From: Streptomyces sp. YS415
GTDB lineage: Bacteria; Actinomycetota; Actinomycetes; Streptomycetales; Streptomycetaceae
Reading direction: 5' to 3'
DNA: 64,000 nucleotides
Assembly: GCF_023544665.1 (NCBI RefSeq)
Contig: NZ_JAMJFL010000012.1
Location: forward strand, 1-64,000
Below the pieces are notes generated by a model. That model searched no databases, was not told where the DNA came from, and saw nothing but the letters and a program-made list of their open reading frames with translations. Shown here piece after piece: positions 1-8,514 of this stretch (its first letter is position 1; each line of letters starts with the position of its first letter). The translations under genes and the position numbers were made by a program.

Positions 1-652
1 AGGGCTTCTGCGGGCACTCCTTCCACGCCATGTGGTAGACGGTGCTGATGTCACCGTCCGTCGAGTCCATCGTCATGAAGCTCACCTTGTCCGGCGAGGA
101 GGAGCCGGCGCTGACCCGGAGCTCGGTGTTGATGTTGAAGTTGCGCTGGACACCGCAGGGTGCCCAGACGAGTTGCGCCCAGTCGGTGCTGTCGGTGGCC
201 TGCCAGTTGTCGTTGAGCGGGCCGCTGAAGGGGTGGTTGCGGTACGCCGTCTGCGACGAGCCCTGGAAGTAGTACGAGGCTCTCTGCACGGCGCTCGCGC
301 CGGACTGGAGCGAGGCGAACCCCCGGTAGTCGGCGCTGGCGATGGCGTAGGTGAAGCCCTGCGGGACATGCACGACCAGGTTGAGCTGGCAGTTCTTGCG
401 GAAGGCGGTCGGGTCGGAGCCGCCGCCGACCTGGGCGAGGTAGTCGCTGTAGGTCACGGTGAAGGCGGTGTTGTCCTCCGAGACGGCGACGGCGGCCGTG
501 CCCTGGGGGCAGCCGGAGCCGTTCACGGTGGCGACCTTGATGACGATCTTGTCGGGCGGCGGGTCGTCGAAGGCGGAGTCCGCCTCCGCGGGCAGTGCGG
601 CGGCGACGAGAGCGGCAAGAGCGGCGCCGCTCAGCAGAAGTCCACGCGCCAT
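1..652 (-). CDS. Secreted DUF4360 family protein (3' end cut by window edge)
   Basis: ATG start at 652; the frame stays open to the left edge, so only the last few residues are missing. The first ~24 residues are a clear Sec signal peptide (MARGLLLSGAALAALVAAAL, then PAEA). The mature part begins DSAFDDPPPDKIVIKVATVN and carries paired cysteines (GSGCPQGT, RKNCQLNL, WAPCGVQ, WKECPQ) and the PQGFTYAIA segment typical of the DUF4360 family. Members are ~200-residue secreted proteins of unknown function in actinobacteria and fungi; no catalytic motif is visible. It lies downstream of the sialidase gene on the same strand with a 136-bp gap holding a perfect hairpin, so it probably has its own promoter. 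Confidence 0.85.
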   Translation of the reverse strand, partial: MARGLLLSGAALAALVAAALPAEADSAFDDPPPDKIVIKVATVNGSGCPQGTAAVAVSEDNTAFTVTYSDYLAQVGGGSDPTAFRKNCQLNLVVHVPQGFTYAIASADYRGFASLQSGASAVQRASYYFQGSSQTAYRNHPFSGPLNDNWQATDSTDWAQLVWAPCGVQRNFNINTELRVSAGSSSPDKVSFMTMDSTDGDISTVYHMAWKECPQKP

Positions 653-706
653 GGCTTCTCCTCGGTTGGGGGGTGGCTGCGCCTCCGACCGTCGACTCAC
701 TTTTGG

Positions 707-729
707 TTCACCTTTGAAGAAAAGGTGAA
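707..729. promoter_or_regulatory. Perfect 9-bp inverted repeat between sialidase and DUF4360 genes
   Basis: TTCACCTTT and AAAGGTGAA flank a 5-base loop, in an A/T-richer patch. It sits 55 bp upstream of the DUF4360 start and 60 bp downstream of the sialidase stop. No T-run follows on the minus strand, so an operator or mRNA-stabilising hairpin is as likely as a terminator. Confidence 0.4.
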
Positions 730-788
730 ATTTCCGTGAAGGCCGGAGGCGTAGGCATCGTAGGAAGCCTTGCTTGGCATGGACAGGC

Positions 789-2033
789 CTAACTCAGGCC
801 ATTCGCCGGGACTTTCACCCGCCGGAACTCGATCGTCTCGTACGCCGTCCGGACGCCCGTCTCGTACAGGATTCCCACACTCCCGGCACCGGTCTGCACG
901 AGATCCGAGTACCCGGCCTTGCGTGCGGACAGGGTCAGTGCCTTGCCGAAGGACCGCCCCCCGTCCCCGCTCCTCCACAGCGCCATCGCCGCACGGTCGG
1001 TGGGCACGGAGGGCGCCGAGAACAGCAGGTCCCCTCCCGCACCGGCCAGTTGCAGCACGCTGCCCTCGACCAGGGGCACGTCGTCCAGCGAACCCTGCCG
1101 CGCGTAACCGCCGTCCAGGCTGGCTCCCCCATCGGCGGAGTAGGCGTCCAGGCGGTTCCCCGGGCTCGTGCCCTTCTGGTTGCGGGCGTTGAAGTACAGT
1201 CGCCCGTCGGGCAGTTGGGCCGCCGTCGATTCGTTGGCGTTGCGCACACCCTCGTAGGAGTCCTCGACGAAACCGAGGTGCCAGGATGCTCCCCCGTCGT
1301 CGCTGTAGATCGCATGTGCCCCGTAGTACTTGGGCTCCTGACCAGTGTCCGGCGACCCCGGTGGCGGCGCGGCGGAGTGGTTGGCCGGGACGACCAGCCG
1401 CCCGGCGTGGTCACCCCGGGTCAGCGCGACGGCGTGGCCCGGACCGGTGGCGTACCAGCGCCAGTGCGGCTTCTTCACCGCCGAGGTGATCTCCCGCGGG
1501 GTGGAGAAGGAGCGTCCGTCGTCCGTGCTCGTCTGCACGAAGACCCGCCTGCCCCGCTCTCCCCCGGCCTCACCGCGCAGGATCTGCGCTTCGCTCACGT
1601 CACCGCTGTGGTACGAGGTGACGAGCACGACGTTCCCCGTCCGGGGATCGACGACCGGCGCCGGATTGCCCCGGGTGCTGCCCTCGCCCGCGGCGACGAC
1701 CTGCAGCCGCCCCCAGGTGCATCCGCCGTCCCGTGACCTCCTGAGCACGACGTCGATGTCGCCGTGGTCCGCCCTGCCGCCGACCCGGCCTTCGGCGAAG
1801 GCGAGCAGGGTCCCGGTACGGGTCCGGACGATCGCGGGGATGCGGTAACTGGCATAGCCTCCCGTGCCCGCGGCGTACGGCACCGAGGAGCGGCACCTCC
1901 GTTCCGGTACACCGTCCGTCCTGTCGGCCCGGTCCCCCCAGGGCCGGACGAAGCCCATCAGCACGGCGACACCGGCCACGGCAGCGCCGAGCACAGCCAC
2001 CCGGCGGCGGCGGCTCGGTAAGGGACGGCTCAT
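789..2033 (-). CDS. Secreted exo-alpha-sialidase (GH33 neuraminidase)
   Basis: 414 residues from the ATG at 2033, chosen because a GGAGAG ribosome site lies just before it and an arginine-rich signal/anchor (PSRRRRVAVLGAAVAGVAVL) follows at once; an in-frame ATG 60 bp upstream lacks this. Sialidases hydrolyse terminal sialic acids. The family marks are present: YRIP at residues 63-66 (arginine of the carboxylate-binding triad), several Asp boxes (SRDGGCTWG, STDDGRSFS, SDDGGASWH, SGDGGRSFG) for the six-bladed propeller, an ANEST segment with the conserved Glu, and YSDL...LYE near the C terminus with the nucleophilic Tyr/Glu pair. Likely exported or membrane-tethered, acting on external glycoconjugates. 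It is not clearly in an operon with its neighbours. Confidence 0.9.
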   Translation of the reverse strand: MSRPLPSRRRRVAVLGAAVAGVAVLMGFVRPWGDRADRTDGVPERRCRSSVPYAAGTGGYASYRIPAIVRTRTGTLLAFAEGRVGGRADHGDIDVVLRRSRDGGCTWGRLQVVAAGEGSTRGNPAPVVDPRTGNVVLVTSYHSGDVSEAQILRGEAGGERGRRVFVQTSTDDGRSFSTPREITSAVKKPHWRWYATGPGHAVALTRGDHAGRLVVPANHSAAPPPGSPDTGQEPKYYGAHAIYSDDGGASWHLGFVEDSYEGVRNANESTAAQLPDGRLYFNARNQKGTSPGNRLDAYSADGGASLDGGYARQGSLDDVPLVEGSVLQLAGAGGDLLFSAPSVPTDRAAMALWRSGDGGRSFGKALTLSARKAGYSDLVQTGAGSVGILYETGVRTAYETIEFRRVKVPANGLS

Positions 2034-2132
2034 TTCTCTCCAGGTCGGCAGGACGGGCCAGCTGAACCCAAAGGGATGGAGGTGACGGAGCAACGCCCTT
2101 GAGATGAAAGGGAGATGAAGCGGGGACCGCTA

Positions 2133-2591
2133 CTAAGGGTTTTCCCAGGCGGCCGGTTCCGCGGCCAGCAGCTGGACGTCCTCGGGCAGCGCACCGGTGG
2201 CGATGTCCGCGATGGTGACGCCCTCCAGGATCCGGCGGACGTTGGCCCGCAGCGCGATCCACAGCGGCAGCAGCGGCTCGGCCGAACCGGCGTAGGTCAG
2301 CCCGGTCGGGCGGACCCCGCGCACGGAGACGATCGGGCCGTCGACGGCCCGGATCACATCGGCGACGGTGATCGCCGACGCGTCCCGGGCCAGCCGGTAC
2401 CCGCCGTTGCCGCCGCGCCGGCTGTCGACCAGACCGGCGCGGCGGAGGTCGCCGAGGATCCCCTCCAGGAACTTGTGCGGGATGTCCTGCACGGTGGCGA
2501 TGGCCTCCGCCTTCATCGGGCCGTCGTCCTGGCGCACGGCGAGCTCCAATACCGCTCGTACCGCGTAGTCCGCCCGTGCCGAGATCCTCAT
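2133..2591 (-). CDS. Rrf2-family transcriptional regulator
   Basis: 152 residues; the start MRISARADYAVRAVLELAVR is the standard Rrf2 N terminus, so the much longer open frame upstream is not coding. The winged helix follows (IPHKFLEGILGDLRRAGLVD, then SRRGGNGGYRLAR), with the DVIRAVDGP segment typical of the family. The Fe-S ligand cysteines of IscR/NsrR/RsrR are absent (no Cys in the protein), so it probably does not sense through a cluster. It lies 35 bp downstream of the GH51 gene on the same strand and could be the last gene of the arabinan operon or be independently transcribed. Its ligand and targets are unknown. Confidence 0.9.
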   Translation of the reverse strand: MRISARADYAVRAVLELAVRQDDGPMKAEAIATVQDIPHKFLEGILGDLRRAGLVDSRRGGNGGYRLARDASAITVADVIRAVDGPIVSVRGVRPTGLTYAGSAEPLLPLWIALRANVRRILEGVTIADIATGALPEDVQLLAAEPAAWENP

Positions 2592-2626
2592 ACGACCATT
2601 GTCACCGCTGTCACAGCTGTCCGGTG

Positions 2627-4132
2627 TCAGGCCAGCCGGATCACGTTCCAGGACAGCGGTTCCAGTACGGCGGTCAGGACGCCGTCCGTCAGCGCCGTGC
2701 CCTCGGCCGGGTGCGGGGCGACCCGCTCCGGCTCGTCGAGCGTGTTGCGGGCGTCCGGGTCGGCGTCGGCGAGCGCGCTGTGCTCGACGACCCGGGTCAG
2801 GTCCAGGCCGTTCAGGGCGACCTCGAGCGGCAGCGGCTCGGTGCGGCTGCGGTTCACCGCGAACACGGTGACCGTCCCGTCCTCGGCGCGCACGGCGGTG
2901 GCGTGCAGCAGATCGGCCTCGCCGTACTTCTTCGTCTCGTACGTGGGCGAGTCGACCCGCACGTCCAGGACCTGGCCGCGGCCGTACTTCGACGCCTGGG
3001 CGAACGGGAAGAACGTCGTCTGCCGCCATGCCGGGCCGCCGGGCTCGGTCATGATCGGGGCGATGACGTTCACGAGCTGCGCGAGGCAGGCGACCGTGAC
3101 GCGGTCGGCGTGCCGGAGCAGGGCGATGAGCAGCGAGCCGAAGACGACGGCGTCGGTGACGCTGTAGTTGTCCTCCAGCAGCCGGGGCGCCTCCGGCCAG
3201 TCCAGGGCGCTGACCTGGGCCTCGGTGCGGGACAGGTACCAGACGTTCCACTCGTCGAAGGAGAGGTCGATCTTCTTCTTCGACTTCAGCCGGGCGCCGA
3301 TGTGGTCGCAGGTGGCCACCACGTTGTCGATGAAGGACTCCATGTCGACGGCCGAGGCCAGGAAGGAGTCGACGTCGCCGTCGAGCGGCTCGTAGTAGGC
3401 GTGCAGGGAGATGTAGTCGACGAGGTCGTACGTCTCCTTCAGGACCGTCGCCTCCCACTCGGCGAAGGTCTCCATGGCCTGGCCGGAGCTGCCGCAGGCG
3501 ACGAGTTCGACGGACGGGTCGATCTGGCGCATGGCGCGGGCCGTCTCGGCGGCGATCCGGCCGTACTCCTCGGCCGTCTTGTGGCCGGTCTGCCAGGGGC
3601 CGTCCATCTCGTTGCCCAGGCACCAGAGCCTGATGCCGAAGGGGTCCTTGTCGCCGTGGCTGCGGCGCAGGTCGGAGAGTGCGGTGCCGGAGGGGTGGTT
3701 GGCGTACTCCTGGAGCTCGATGGCCTCGGCGACGCCCCGGGTGCCGAGGTTGACGGCCATCATCGGCTCGGCCTGCGGGCCGATCTTCTTCAGGAAGGCG
3801 ATGTACTCGGAGAGGCCGAAGCGGTTGGACTCCGTGGTGCGCCAGGCGAGGTCGAGGCGGCGGGGGCGATCCTCGACCGGGCCGACCGAGTCCTCCCACT
3901 TGTAGCCGGAGACGAAGTTGCCGCCGGGGTAGCGGATGGCGGTGACGCCGAGTTCCCTGACGAGGTCCAGGACGTCCTGGCGGAGGCCGGCGTCGTCGGC
4001 CGTGGGGTGGTCGGGTTCGAAGATGCCGGTGTAGACGCAGCGGCCGAGGTGTTCCACGAAGCTGCCGAAGAGTCGGGGGTTGACCTCACCGACGGTGAAC
4101 GCGGGGTCGAGGGTGAAGCGGGCGGTGTGCAT
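2627..4132 (-). CDS. abfA: Intracellular alpha-L-arabinofuranosidase (GH51)
   Basis: 501 residues, full length for the family, with no signal peptide, so cytoplasmic. It removes terminal alpha-L-arabinofuranose from arabino-oligosaccharides. The GH51 (clan A) marks are the opening LFGSFVEHLGRCVYTGIF, IRYPGGNFVSGY, the acid/base glutamate in CLGNEMDGPW (E175) and the nucleophile glutamate in SFDEWNVWY (E294). It lies 25 bp downstream of the secreted GH43 arabinanase gene and the sugar ABC transporter genes: oligomers cut outside are imported and finished by this enzyme. Gene symbol by family; substrate preference (arabinan or arabinoxylan oligomers) is inferred. Confidence 0.93.
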   Translation of the reverse strand: MHTARFTLDPAFTVGEVNPRLFGSFVEHLGRCVYTGIFEPDHPTADDAGLRQDVLDLVRELGVTAIRYPGGNFVSGYKWEDSVGPVEDRPRRLDLAWRTTESNRFGLSEYIAFLKKIGPQAEPMMAVNLGTRGVAEAIELQEYANHPSGTALSDLRRSHGDKDPFGIRLWCLGNEMDGPWQTGHKTAEEYGRIAAETARAMRQIDPSVELVACGSSGQAMETFAEWEATVLKETYDLVDYISLHAYYEPLDGDVDSFLASAVDMESFIDNVVATCDHIGARLKSKKKIDLSFDEWNVWYLSRTEAQVSALDWPEAPRLLEDNYSVTDAVVFGSLLIALLRHADRVTVACLAQLVNVIAPIMTEPGGPAWRQTTFFPFAQASKYGRGQVLDVRVDSPTYETKKYGEADLLHATAVRAEDGTVTVFAVNRSRTEPLPLEVALNGLDLTRVVEHSALADADPDARNTLDEPERVAPHPAEGTALTDGVLTAVLEPLSWNVIRLA

Positions 4133-4157
4133 GGTCGCCTTTCGGGATGGGTGGTTC

Positions 4158-5129
4158 TCAGCGGACGTTCGGCCAGCCGTTCTTTTGCCAGCTGAGCTTG
4201 TTCAGGCCCAGCTTCGGCGTGCCCTCGTCCTCGGCGTCGTAGTAGTGGTATGCCAGCCAGTCCTCGCCTCGGTCCTTGAAGACCGACTGGCCGCCCGTGC
4301 CGATGAAGCGGCCGTGGCCCTCCAGGACCAGGTCGCCGCCGCCCTCCAGCATCGGCGTGCCCGTGCTGTCGACGTACGGGCCCTTGATGTCCGTCGAGCG
4401 GCCCACCTTGATCTTGTAGGTGGAGTTCACTCCCGAGCAGCAGGCGTCGTAGGAGGCGAAGAGGTAGTAGTGGCGGCCGTGCTTGACGATGTACGGGCCC
4501 TCGACGGCGTACGGGACGTCGGGGCGGGTCGCCAGGTGGTGGACCGTGGCTCCGGGGACCGCCTTGCCGGTGCGTTCGTCGAGTTCGACCATGCGGATGC
4601 CGGTCCAGTACGAGCCGAAGGACATCCACAGCCTGCCGTCCGCCTTGGTCAGGGCGGGGTCGATGGCGTTCCAGTGGTCGGTCGTCTCGGAGGAGAAGAC
4701 CTTGCCGTGGTCGGTCCAGGTGCCGGGCAGGCCCGAGGGGGAGGTGGCGACGCCGATCGCGGAGTGGTTGGTGCCCCAGGAGGACACGGCGTAGTACAGC
4801 CAGTACCTGCCCGCCCGGTAGGAGATGTCCGGCGCCCAGGGATCACCGGTGTCGTTGTACTCGTACCACCAGCTCGGCGGCTCGGTGAAGGCGTTGCCGG
4901 CGTCGTCCCAGTGCCTGCCGTCCTGCGACAGGCGGGCGCCGATGACGCCGCCGGTGGAATAGGCGGCGTAGCCGCCGGACTTGAGGCGGATCACGGTCGG
5001 GTCGTGGATGATCTCCTGGCCGGTGACGGGGCGGGGGTCCGGGTAGGTCTCGGCCGCCTGCGCCGCGTTGGGGAGCAGGGCCATGAGGGCCGCCGTGGCC
5101 ACGGCGGTCAGGGTTATGCGCAGGGTCAC
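4158..5129 (-). CDS. Secreted endo-1,5-alpha-L-arabinanase-like enzyme (GH43)
   Basis: 323 residues from a GTG at 5129 that overlaps the upstream permease stop (GTGA, 4 bp), indicating translational coupling. The first ~26 residues form a Sec signal (ITLTAVATAALMALLPNAAQ then AAE). The five-bladed GH43 core carries its three carboxylates: D43 in IHDPTVI (base), D157 in WNAIDPAL (pKa modulator) and E210 in VEGPYI (acid), plus WAPDIS and the Cys-Cys segment YDACCSGVNS. It probably cuts arabinan or arabinoxylan side chains outside the cell and supplies the ABC transporter encoded with it. Confidence 0.88.
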   Translation of the reverse strand: MTLRITLTAVATAALMALLPNAAQAAETYPDPRPVTGQEIIHDPTVIRLKSGGYAAYSTGGVIGARLSQDGRHWDDAGNAFTEPPSWWYEYNDTGDPWAPDISYRAGRYWLYYAVSSWGTNHSAIGVATSPSGLPGTWTDHGKVFSSETTDHWNAIDPALTKADGRLWMSFGSYWTGIRMVELDERTGKAVPGATVHHLATRPDVPYAVEGPYIVKHGRHYYLFASYDACCSGVNSTYKIKVGRSTDIKGPYVDSTGTPMLEGGGDLVLEGHGRFIGTGGQSVFKDRGEDWLAYHYYDAEDEGTPKLGLNKLSWQKNGWPNVR

Positions 5130-5983
5130 TGTCCCGCCAATCCCGTGTGGGCGACGCCCGCCACGATCTGCCGCTGGAAGAAGACGAAGACGACGATCAA
5201 CGGCAGGCCCGCCATCAGGCCGCCGGCCATGAGCTGCGCCCACTGGATGCCGTAGGAGTTCATGACGGTCGCGATGCCGTTGGGCATGGTCATCAGGTCG
5301 GGGTTGTTGGTCACCATGTACGGCCACAGGAAGTTGTTCCAGGAGGCGATGAAGGTGAAGATGCCGACCGCCGCGAGGGAGGGGCGGGCGAGCGGGACGA
5401 CGATGGTGAAGAAGACCCGCCAGCGGCCCGCCCCGTCGATGAAGGCCGCCTCCTCCAGCTCGCGCGGGATGCCCTGGAAGAACTTGTAGAGGATGTAGAC
5501 CATCGCGGCGGGCGCGCACTGGGGCAGGATCATGCCCCAGTAGGTGTCGACCATCCCCATCTGCTGGACCGTCGTGAACAGGGGCACGCCGAGCACCGCC
5601 GGGGAGACCATCAGGCCCGTCATCACCAGGCCCAGCAGGGCGTTCTTGCCGCGGAACTCGGTGCGGGCGAAACCGTACCCGGCGAGCGCGCTGACGACCA
5701 GCACGACGGCCGTGACGCAGACCGAGACGACCAGGGAGTTCAAGAACCAGTTGGTGACGTTGCCGGTCTCCCACAGCGACGACCACGCCTGGCCCGTCCA
5801 GACCCCCGGCAGCCAGTGCGGCGGGATCTCGGCCGCCTCGGCCTCGGACTTCAGCGAGGTGAGCAGGGCCGCGACGATCGGCGCCATGAAGACGGCGGAG
5901 ACGGCGACCCCGGTCAGGGTGAGCACGATCTGGCTGGGTGTCCACGAACTGCGGGGCTTGAGCCGTACCGGCGTGCCGCTCAT
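5126..5983 (-). CDS. Sugar ABC transporter permease (MalG type)
   Basis: 285 residues with six predicted membrane helices. The cytoplasmic EAA loop (EEAAFIDGAGRWRVFFTIVV, then PLARP) docks the ATPase; SWNNFLWPYMV and the C terminus fit the CUT1 MalG/AraQ family. ATGA overlap with the upstream permease and GTGA overlap with the downstream arabinanase show it lies inside a tightly packed operon. No ATPase gene is present; Streptomyces CUT1 importers commonly share the MsiK ATPase encoded elsewhere, which is the likely case here. Confidence 0.93.
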   Translation of the reverse strand: MSGTPVRLKPRSSWTPSQIVLTLTGVAVSAVFMAPIVAALLTSLKSEAEAAEIPPHWLPGVWTGQAWSSLWETGNVTNWFLNSLVVSVCVTAVVLVVSALAGYGFARTEFRGKNALLGLVMTGLMVSPAVLGVPLFTTVQQMGMVDTYWGMILPQCAPAAMVYILYKFFQGIPRELEEAAFIDGAGRWRVFFTIVVPLARPSLAAVGIFTFIASWNNFLWPYMVTNNPDLMTMPNGIATVMNSYGIQWAQLMAGGLMAGLPLIVVFVFFQRQIVAGVAHTGLAGQ

Positions 5984-6918
5984 CGGGTGCCCTCCTCACG
6001 GGTGCGCAGCAGCCACATCCGCGTCAGGGCGACGGCTGCGATGAGCACGAAGAAGATGATGGACATCGCGGAGGCGTAGCCCACGCGGTAACTGGTGAAG
6101 CCCTGTTCGAGGGTGTACTGGACGAAGGAGCGGGTGGAGAGCTCCGGTCCGGGGCCGAAGTCCATCATCACGACGGCCTGGTCGAAGAGCTGGAGCGAGG
6201 CCAGGATCTGCAGCGCGATCACCAGGCCGGTGATGTTGCGCAGCAGCGGCAGCGTGATGTGGACCATGCGGTGCCAGGCGTTGGCGCCGTCCAGCTTGGC
6301 GGCCTCGTAGAGGTGGCCGGGGATGCCCTGGAGGGCGGCCAGGTAGAGCAGGAAGGAGAAGCCGACGGTCCACCACAGGGTGGTGATGACGATGGCGAGC
6401 ATCGCGTACGACTTGTCGGTCAGCCAGGGCGTCTGCAGGCCGAAGGTCTCGTTGACCAGGCCGATGCCCTGGGTGAACAGCCACTGCCACATGTTGGCCG
6501 CGACCGTGGAGGGCAGGAGGAAGGGCGCGAAGAAGCACAGCCGCCACAGCCATGTGGCGTGCTCGATGTGGTGGGCGAGCATCGCCAGCAGGAAGGCGAG
6601 GACGGTGATGCAGGGCACGACGAGCAGCGTGAAGTAGGCGCTGTGGCCGAGCGCGTCCCACATTGCGGCGTCGTTCAGGGCTTCGCGGTAGTTGTCGAGG
6701 CCGACGAAGCTCGCGCCCTCGCCGGAGATGTTGGCGTCGGTGAAGCTCAGGTAGACGCCCCGCAGCAGGGGCCAGATCACGAACAGGGCGAACAGGGCCA
6801 GGAAGGGGGCGACGAACCAGCCCCCGTGCTGGAAGCCCTGCTTGCGGCGGACGGTGGCACTCGCGGCGGCGGTCCTGGCCCGCGCGTGTGCGACGACGGT
6901 CTGAGCGCTGGTCGCCAT
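5980..6918 (-). CDS. Sugar ABC transporter permease (MalF type)
   Basis: 312 residues. ATG at 6918 shares one base with the stop of the binding-protein gene (TGATG). A cytoplasmic N-terminal tail (~35 residues) precedes six membrane helices; the EAA loop reads YEAAKLDGANAWHRMVHITL with PLLRN after it. It pairs with the MalG-type permease to form the channel of a CUT1 oligosaccharide importer. The open frame extends far upstream inside the binding-protein gene, but that part is not coding. Confidence 0.93.
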   Translation of the reverse strand: MATSAQTVVAHARARTAAASATVRRKQGFQHGGWFVAPFLALFALFVIWPLLRGVYLSFTDANISGEGASFVGLDNYREALNDAAMWDALGHSAYFTLLVVPCITVLAFLLAMLAHHIEHATWLWRLCFFAPFLLPSTVAANMWQWLFTQGIGLVNETFGLQTPWLTDKSYAMLAIVITTLWWTVGFSFLLYLAALQGIPGHLYEAAKLDGANAWHRMVHITLPLLRNITGLVIALQILASLQLFDQAVVMMDFGPGPELSTRSFVQYTLEQGFTSYRVGYASAMSIIFFVLIAAVALTRMWLLRTREEGTR

Positions 6919-8267
6919 CACGCGGCCGCACCTCCCTCGGCGGCGGTCGTGCCGTCCATCGGGTTCTTCGAGGCGAGCAGTCGGGTCAGCCGGTCCTTCA
7001 TCCGCCGGGCGACGGCGTCGGGCTTGGCGGAGCCCATCGTGGAGGAGACGACGACCGGGCCGAGGTCCTGGGCGAGTACGCCGGTGGAGCCCGCGAACCA
7101 CACCTTCGGCTCGGTGGCCTGGTGGTCCATGGCGCTCACGTACTCGTTCTGCGGGGTGAGCTTCTGGTACGCGTCGGTGGTGAGCGTCGGTGTGTACGCG
7201 GGGATGTGGCCGCCGGCCGCCCACTGCTGGGCGTGCTGGACGACGTACGCCGCCAGTCGGTGCGCGGCCTCGTTCGGGGCGCCGCCGCGGCCCGCCTGGT
7301 GGGGCAGGACGAAGGCGTGGGACTCGGCGTGGGTGGCCTGCTTGCCGAAGACGGGCGGCAGCGGGGTGGCGCCGTAGTCGAGTTCGGCACCGGAGAAGAC
7401 CGGCACCGACCAGTTGCCCTCCCAGGTGAAGGGGGCGCCGTTGACGAACTGCTCGCCGGTGGGGGCGCCGGGGATGACATAGCCGTCGGTGACGTGCTGC
7501 CGCAGGAACTCCAGGACCCGGGTGGCCTTGTCGGTGTCGAAGAGGACCTCGGTGCGGGTGTCGTCGAACCACTCGCCGCCGAGCTGGGTGTAGAAGGCGA
7601 CGAAGAACCACCACTGGAAGTTCTGGTCGTTGGTCCACAGGCCGATGGTCTGCAGGCCCTTCTTCTGGACCGCCTTGGCCCGCTTAAGGACGTCGAACCA
7701 CTCGTCGGTGGAGCCGACCGGGATCATCCGGCCGTCGTCGCCGAGCAGATCCGCCTTCCTCAGCACGTCCTTGCGGTAGAAGCAGAGCTGGACGTGGATG
7801 TCGAGCGGCAGGGCGTAGAGCTTGCCGTCGATGACGCCGCGGCTCCACAGCGCGGGGTTGAAGTCCTGTTCCCGCACGCCGTACTCGGCGAGCAGGCCGA
7901 TGTCCCACGGGTCCAGGAGGCGGCCCGGGGAGAAGCCGGCGACCCGGCCCACGTGCATGACGCCGAGTTCGGGGGCGCGGTCGCCCGCGGCGGCCATGGC
8001 CATCTTGGTGTAGAAGGGGTTGCCCCACTGGAGCGTGGAGTCCTTGACCGCGATGTCCGGGTACTGCGCTCGGAAGGCGTCCAGCATCGCGATCATGTTG
8101 GCGCCGTCGCCGCCGCTGAAGAGGTTCCAGTAGCGCACCCGGGTGTCGGCGCCGGAGGCGAGTGCGTCGGCCCCGGTCCCGAGCGCCGCGAAGCCGAAGC
8201 TTCCGGCGACCGTCAACCCGCCCATTCCGGCCAGAAGTTGCCTGCGACTCAGGCCAGGTCGTCCCAT
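6918..8267 (-). CDS. Sugar-binding lipoprotein-like/Tat-exported extracellular solute-binding protein
   Basis: 449 residues from the ATG at 8267, preferred over an ATG 81 bp upstream because that one lies on the -35 element of the promoter. The N terminus (RPGLSRRQLLAGMGGLTVAG) has a twin-arginine-like motif and no lipobox cysteine at the expected place, so Tat export is likely. The rest is a family-1 solute-binding protein (VRYWNLFSGGDGANMIAMLD, GKLYALPLDIHVQLCFYRKD). First gene of the arabinan operon; it would capture arabino-oligosaccharides released by the GH43 enzyme. Substrate is inferred from the two glycosidases in the operon. Confidence 0.9.
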   Translation of the reverse strand: MGRPGLSRRQLLAGMGGLTVAGSFGFAALGTGADALASGADTRVRYWNLFSGGDGANMIAMLDAFRAQYPDIAVKDSTLQWGNPFYTKMAMAAAGDRAPELGVMHVGRVAGFSPGRLLDPWDIGLLAEYGVREQDFNPALWSRGVIDGKLYALPLDIHVQLCFYRKDVLRKADLLGDDGRMIPVGSTDEWFDVLKRAKAVQKKGLQTIGLWTNDQNFQWWFFVAFYTQLGGEWFDDTRTEVLFDTDKATRVLEFLRQHVTDGYVIPGAPTGEQFVNGAPFTWEGNWSVPVFSGAELDYGATPLPPVFGKQATHAESHAFVLPHQAGRGGAPNEAAHRLAAYVVQHAQQWAAGGHIPAYTPTLTTDAYQKLTPQNEYVSAMDHQATEPKVWFAGSTGVLAQDLGPVVVSSTMGSAKPDAVARRMKDRLTRLLASKNPMDGTTAAEGGAAA

Positions 8268-8280
8268 GCCCTGCCCTAAC

Positions 8281-8296
8281 TGTTCGAGATTTCGAA
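8281..8296. promoter_or_regulatory. IclR-type candidate operator in arabinan operon leader
   Basis: tgttcgagatttcgaa lies just downstream of the -10 box of the arabinan operon. It is nearly identical to tgttcgaaatttcaa upstream of the IclR gene at 13540-13554. A further TTCGAA-type half site lies at 8310-8316. The position fits a repressor that blocks transcription start. Confidence 0.45.
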
Positions 8297-8319
8297 TGTT
8301 GCCCGTAACTTCGAACGGG

Positions 8320-8348
8320 ACCGTAGGGTGCAAGCGCTTGCACGTCAA
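8320..8348 (-). promoter_or_regulatory. Arabinan operon promoter with LacI-type operator in spacer
   Basis: On the minus strand TTGACG (8348-8343), 17 bp, TACGGT (8325-8320): a good vegetative Streptomyces promoter. The spacer contains the perfect 16-bp palindrome GTGCAAGCGCTTGCAC (8328-8343) with the central CG typical of LacI/GalR operators. A LacI-family repressor bound here would occlude RNA polymerase. No lacI gene lies in the window, so the regulator is encoded elsewhere. Confidence 0.7.
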
Positions 8349-8514
8349 TGGTTTGCGCAGGAATCACAAGGTCCTCGGCGGGCCGCGGGCCTCGCCTCGG
8401 TGGTTCCGGTTTGAACGACGGCCACCGGACCGCATGACGCGGACCGGGCCGTCCGCGTACTCTCGAACGGCCTGCCGTACGGCACCGGGACGGCGGCGAG
8501 ACGAAGGGGGACGG

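Noticed and set aside
2592..3899. Upstream extension of the Rrf2 open frame into the GH51 gene
   Set aside because: Rrf2 proteins start with MRISxxxDYAVRA; the extension is out-of-frame reading of the arabinofuranosidase gene.
8268..8348. Upstream ATG for the binding-protein gene
   Set aside because: It overlaps the -35 box and the operator, and the extra residues break the signal-peptide layout.
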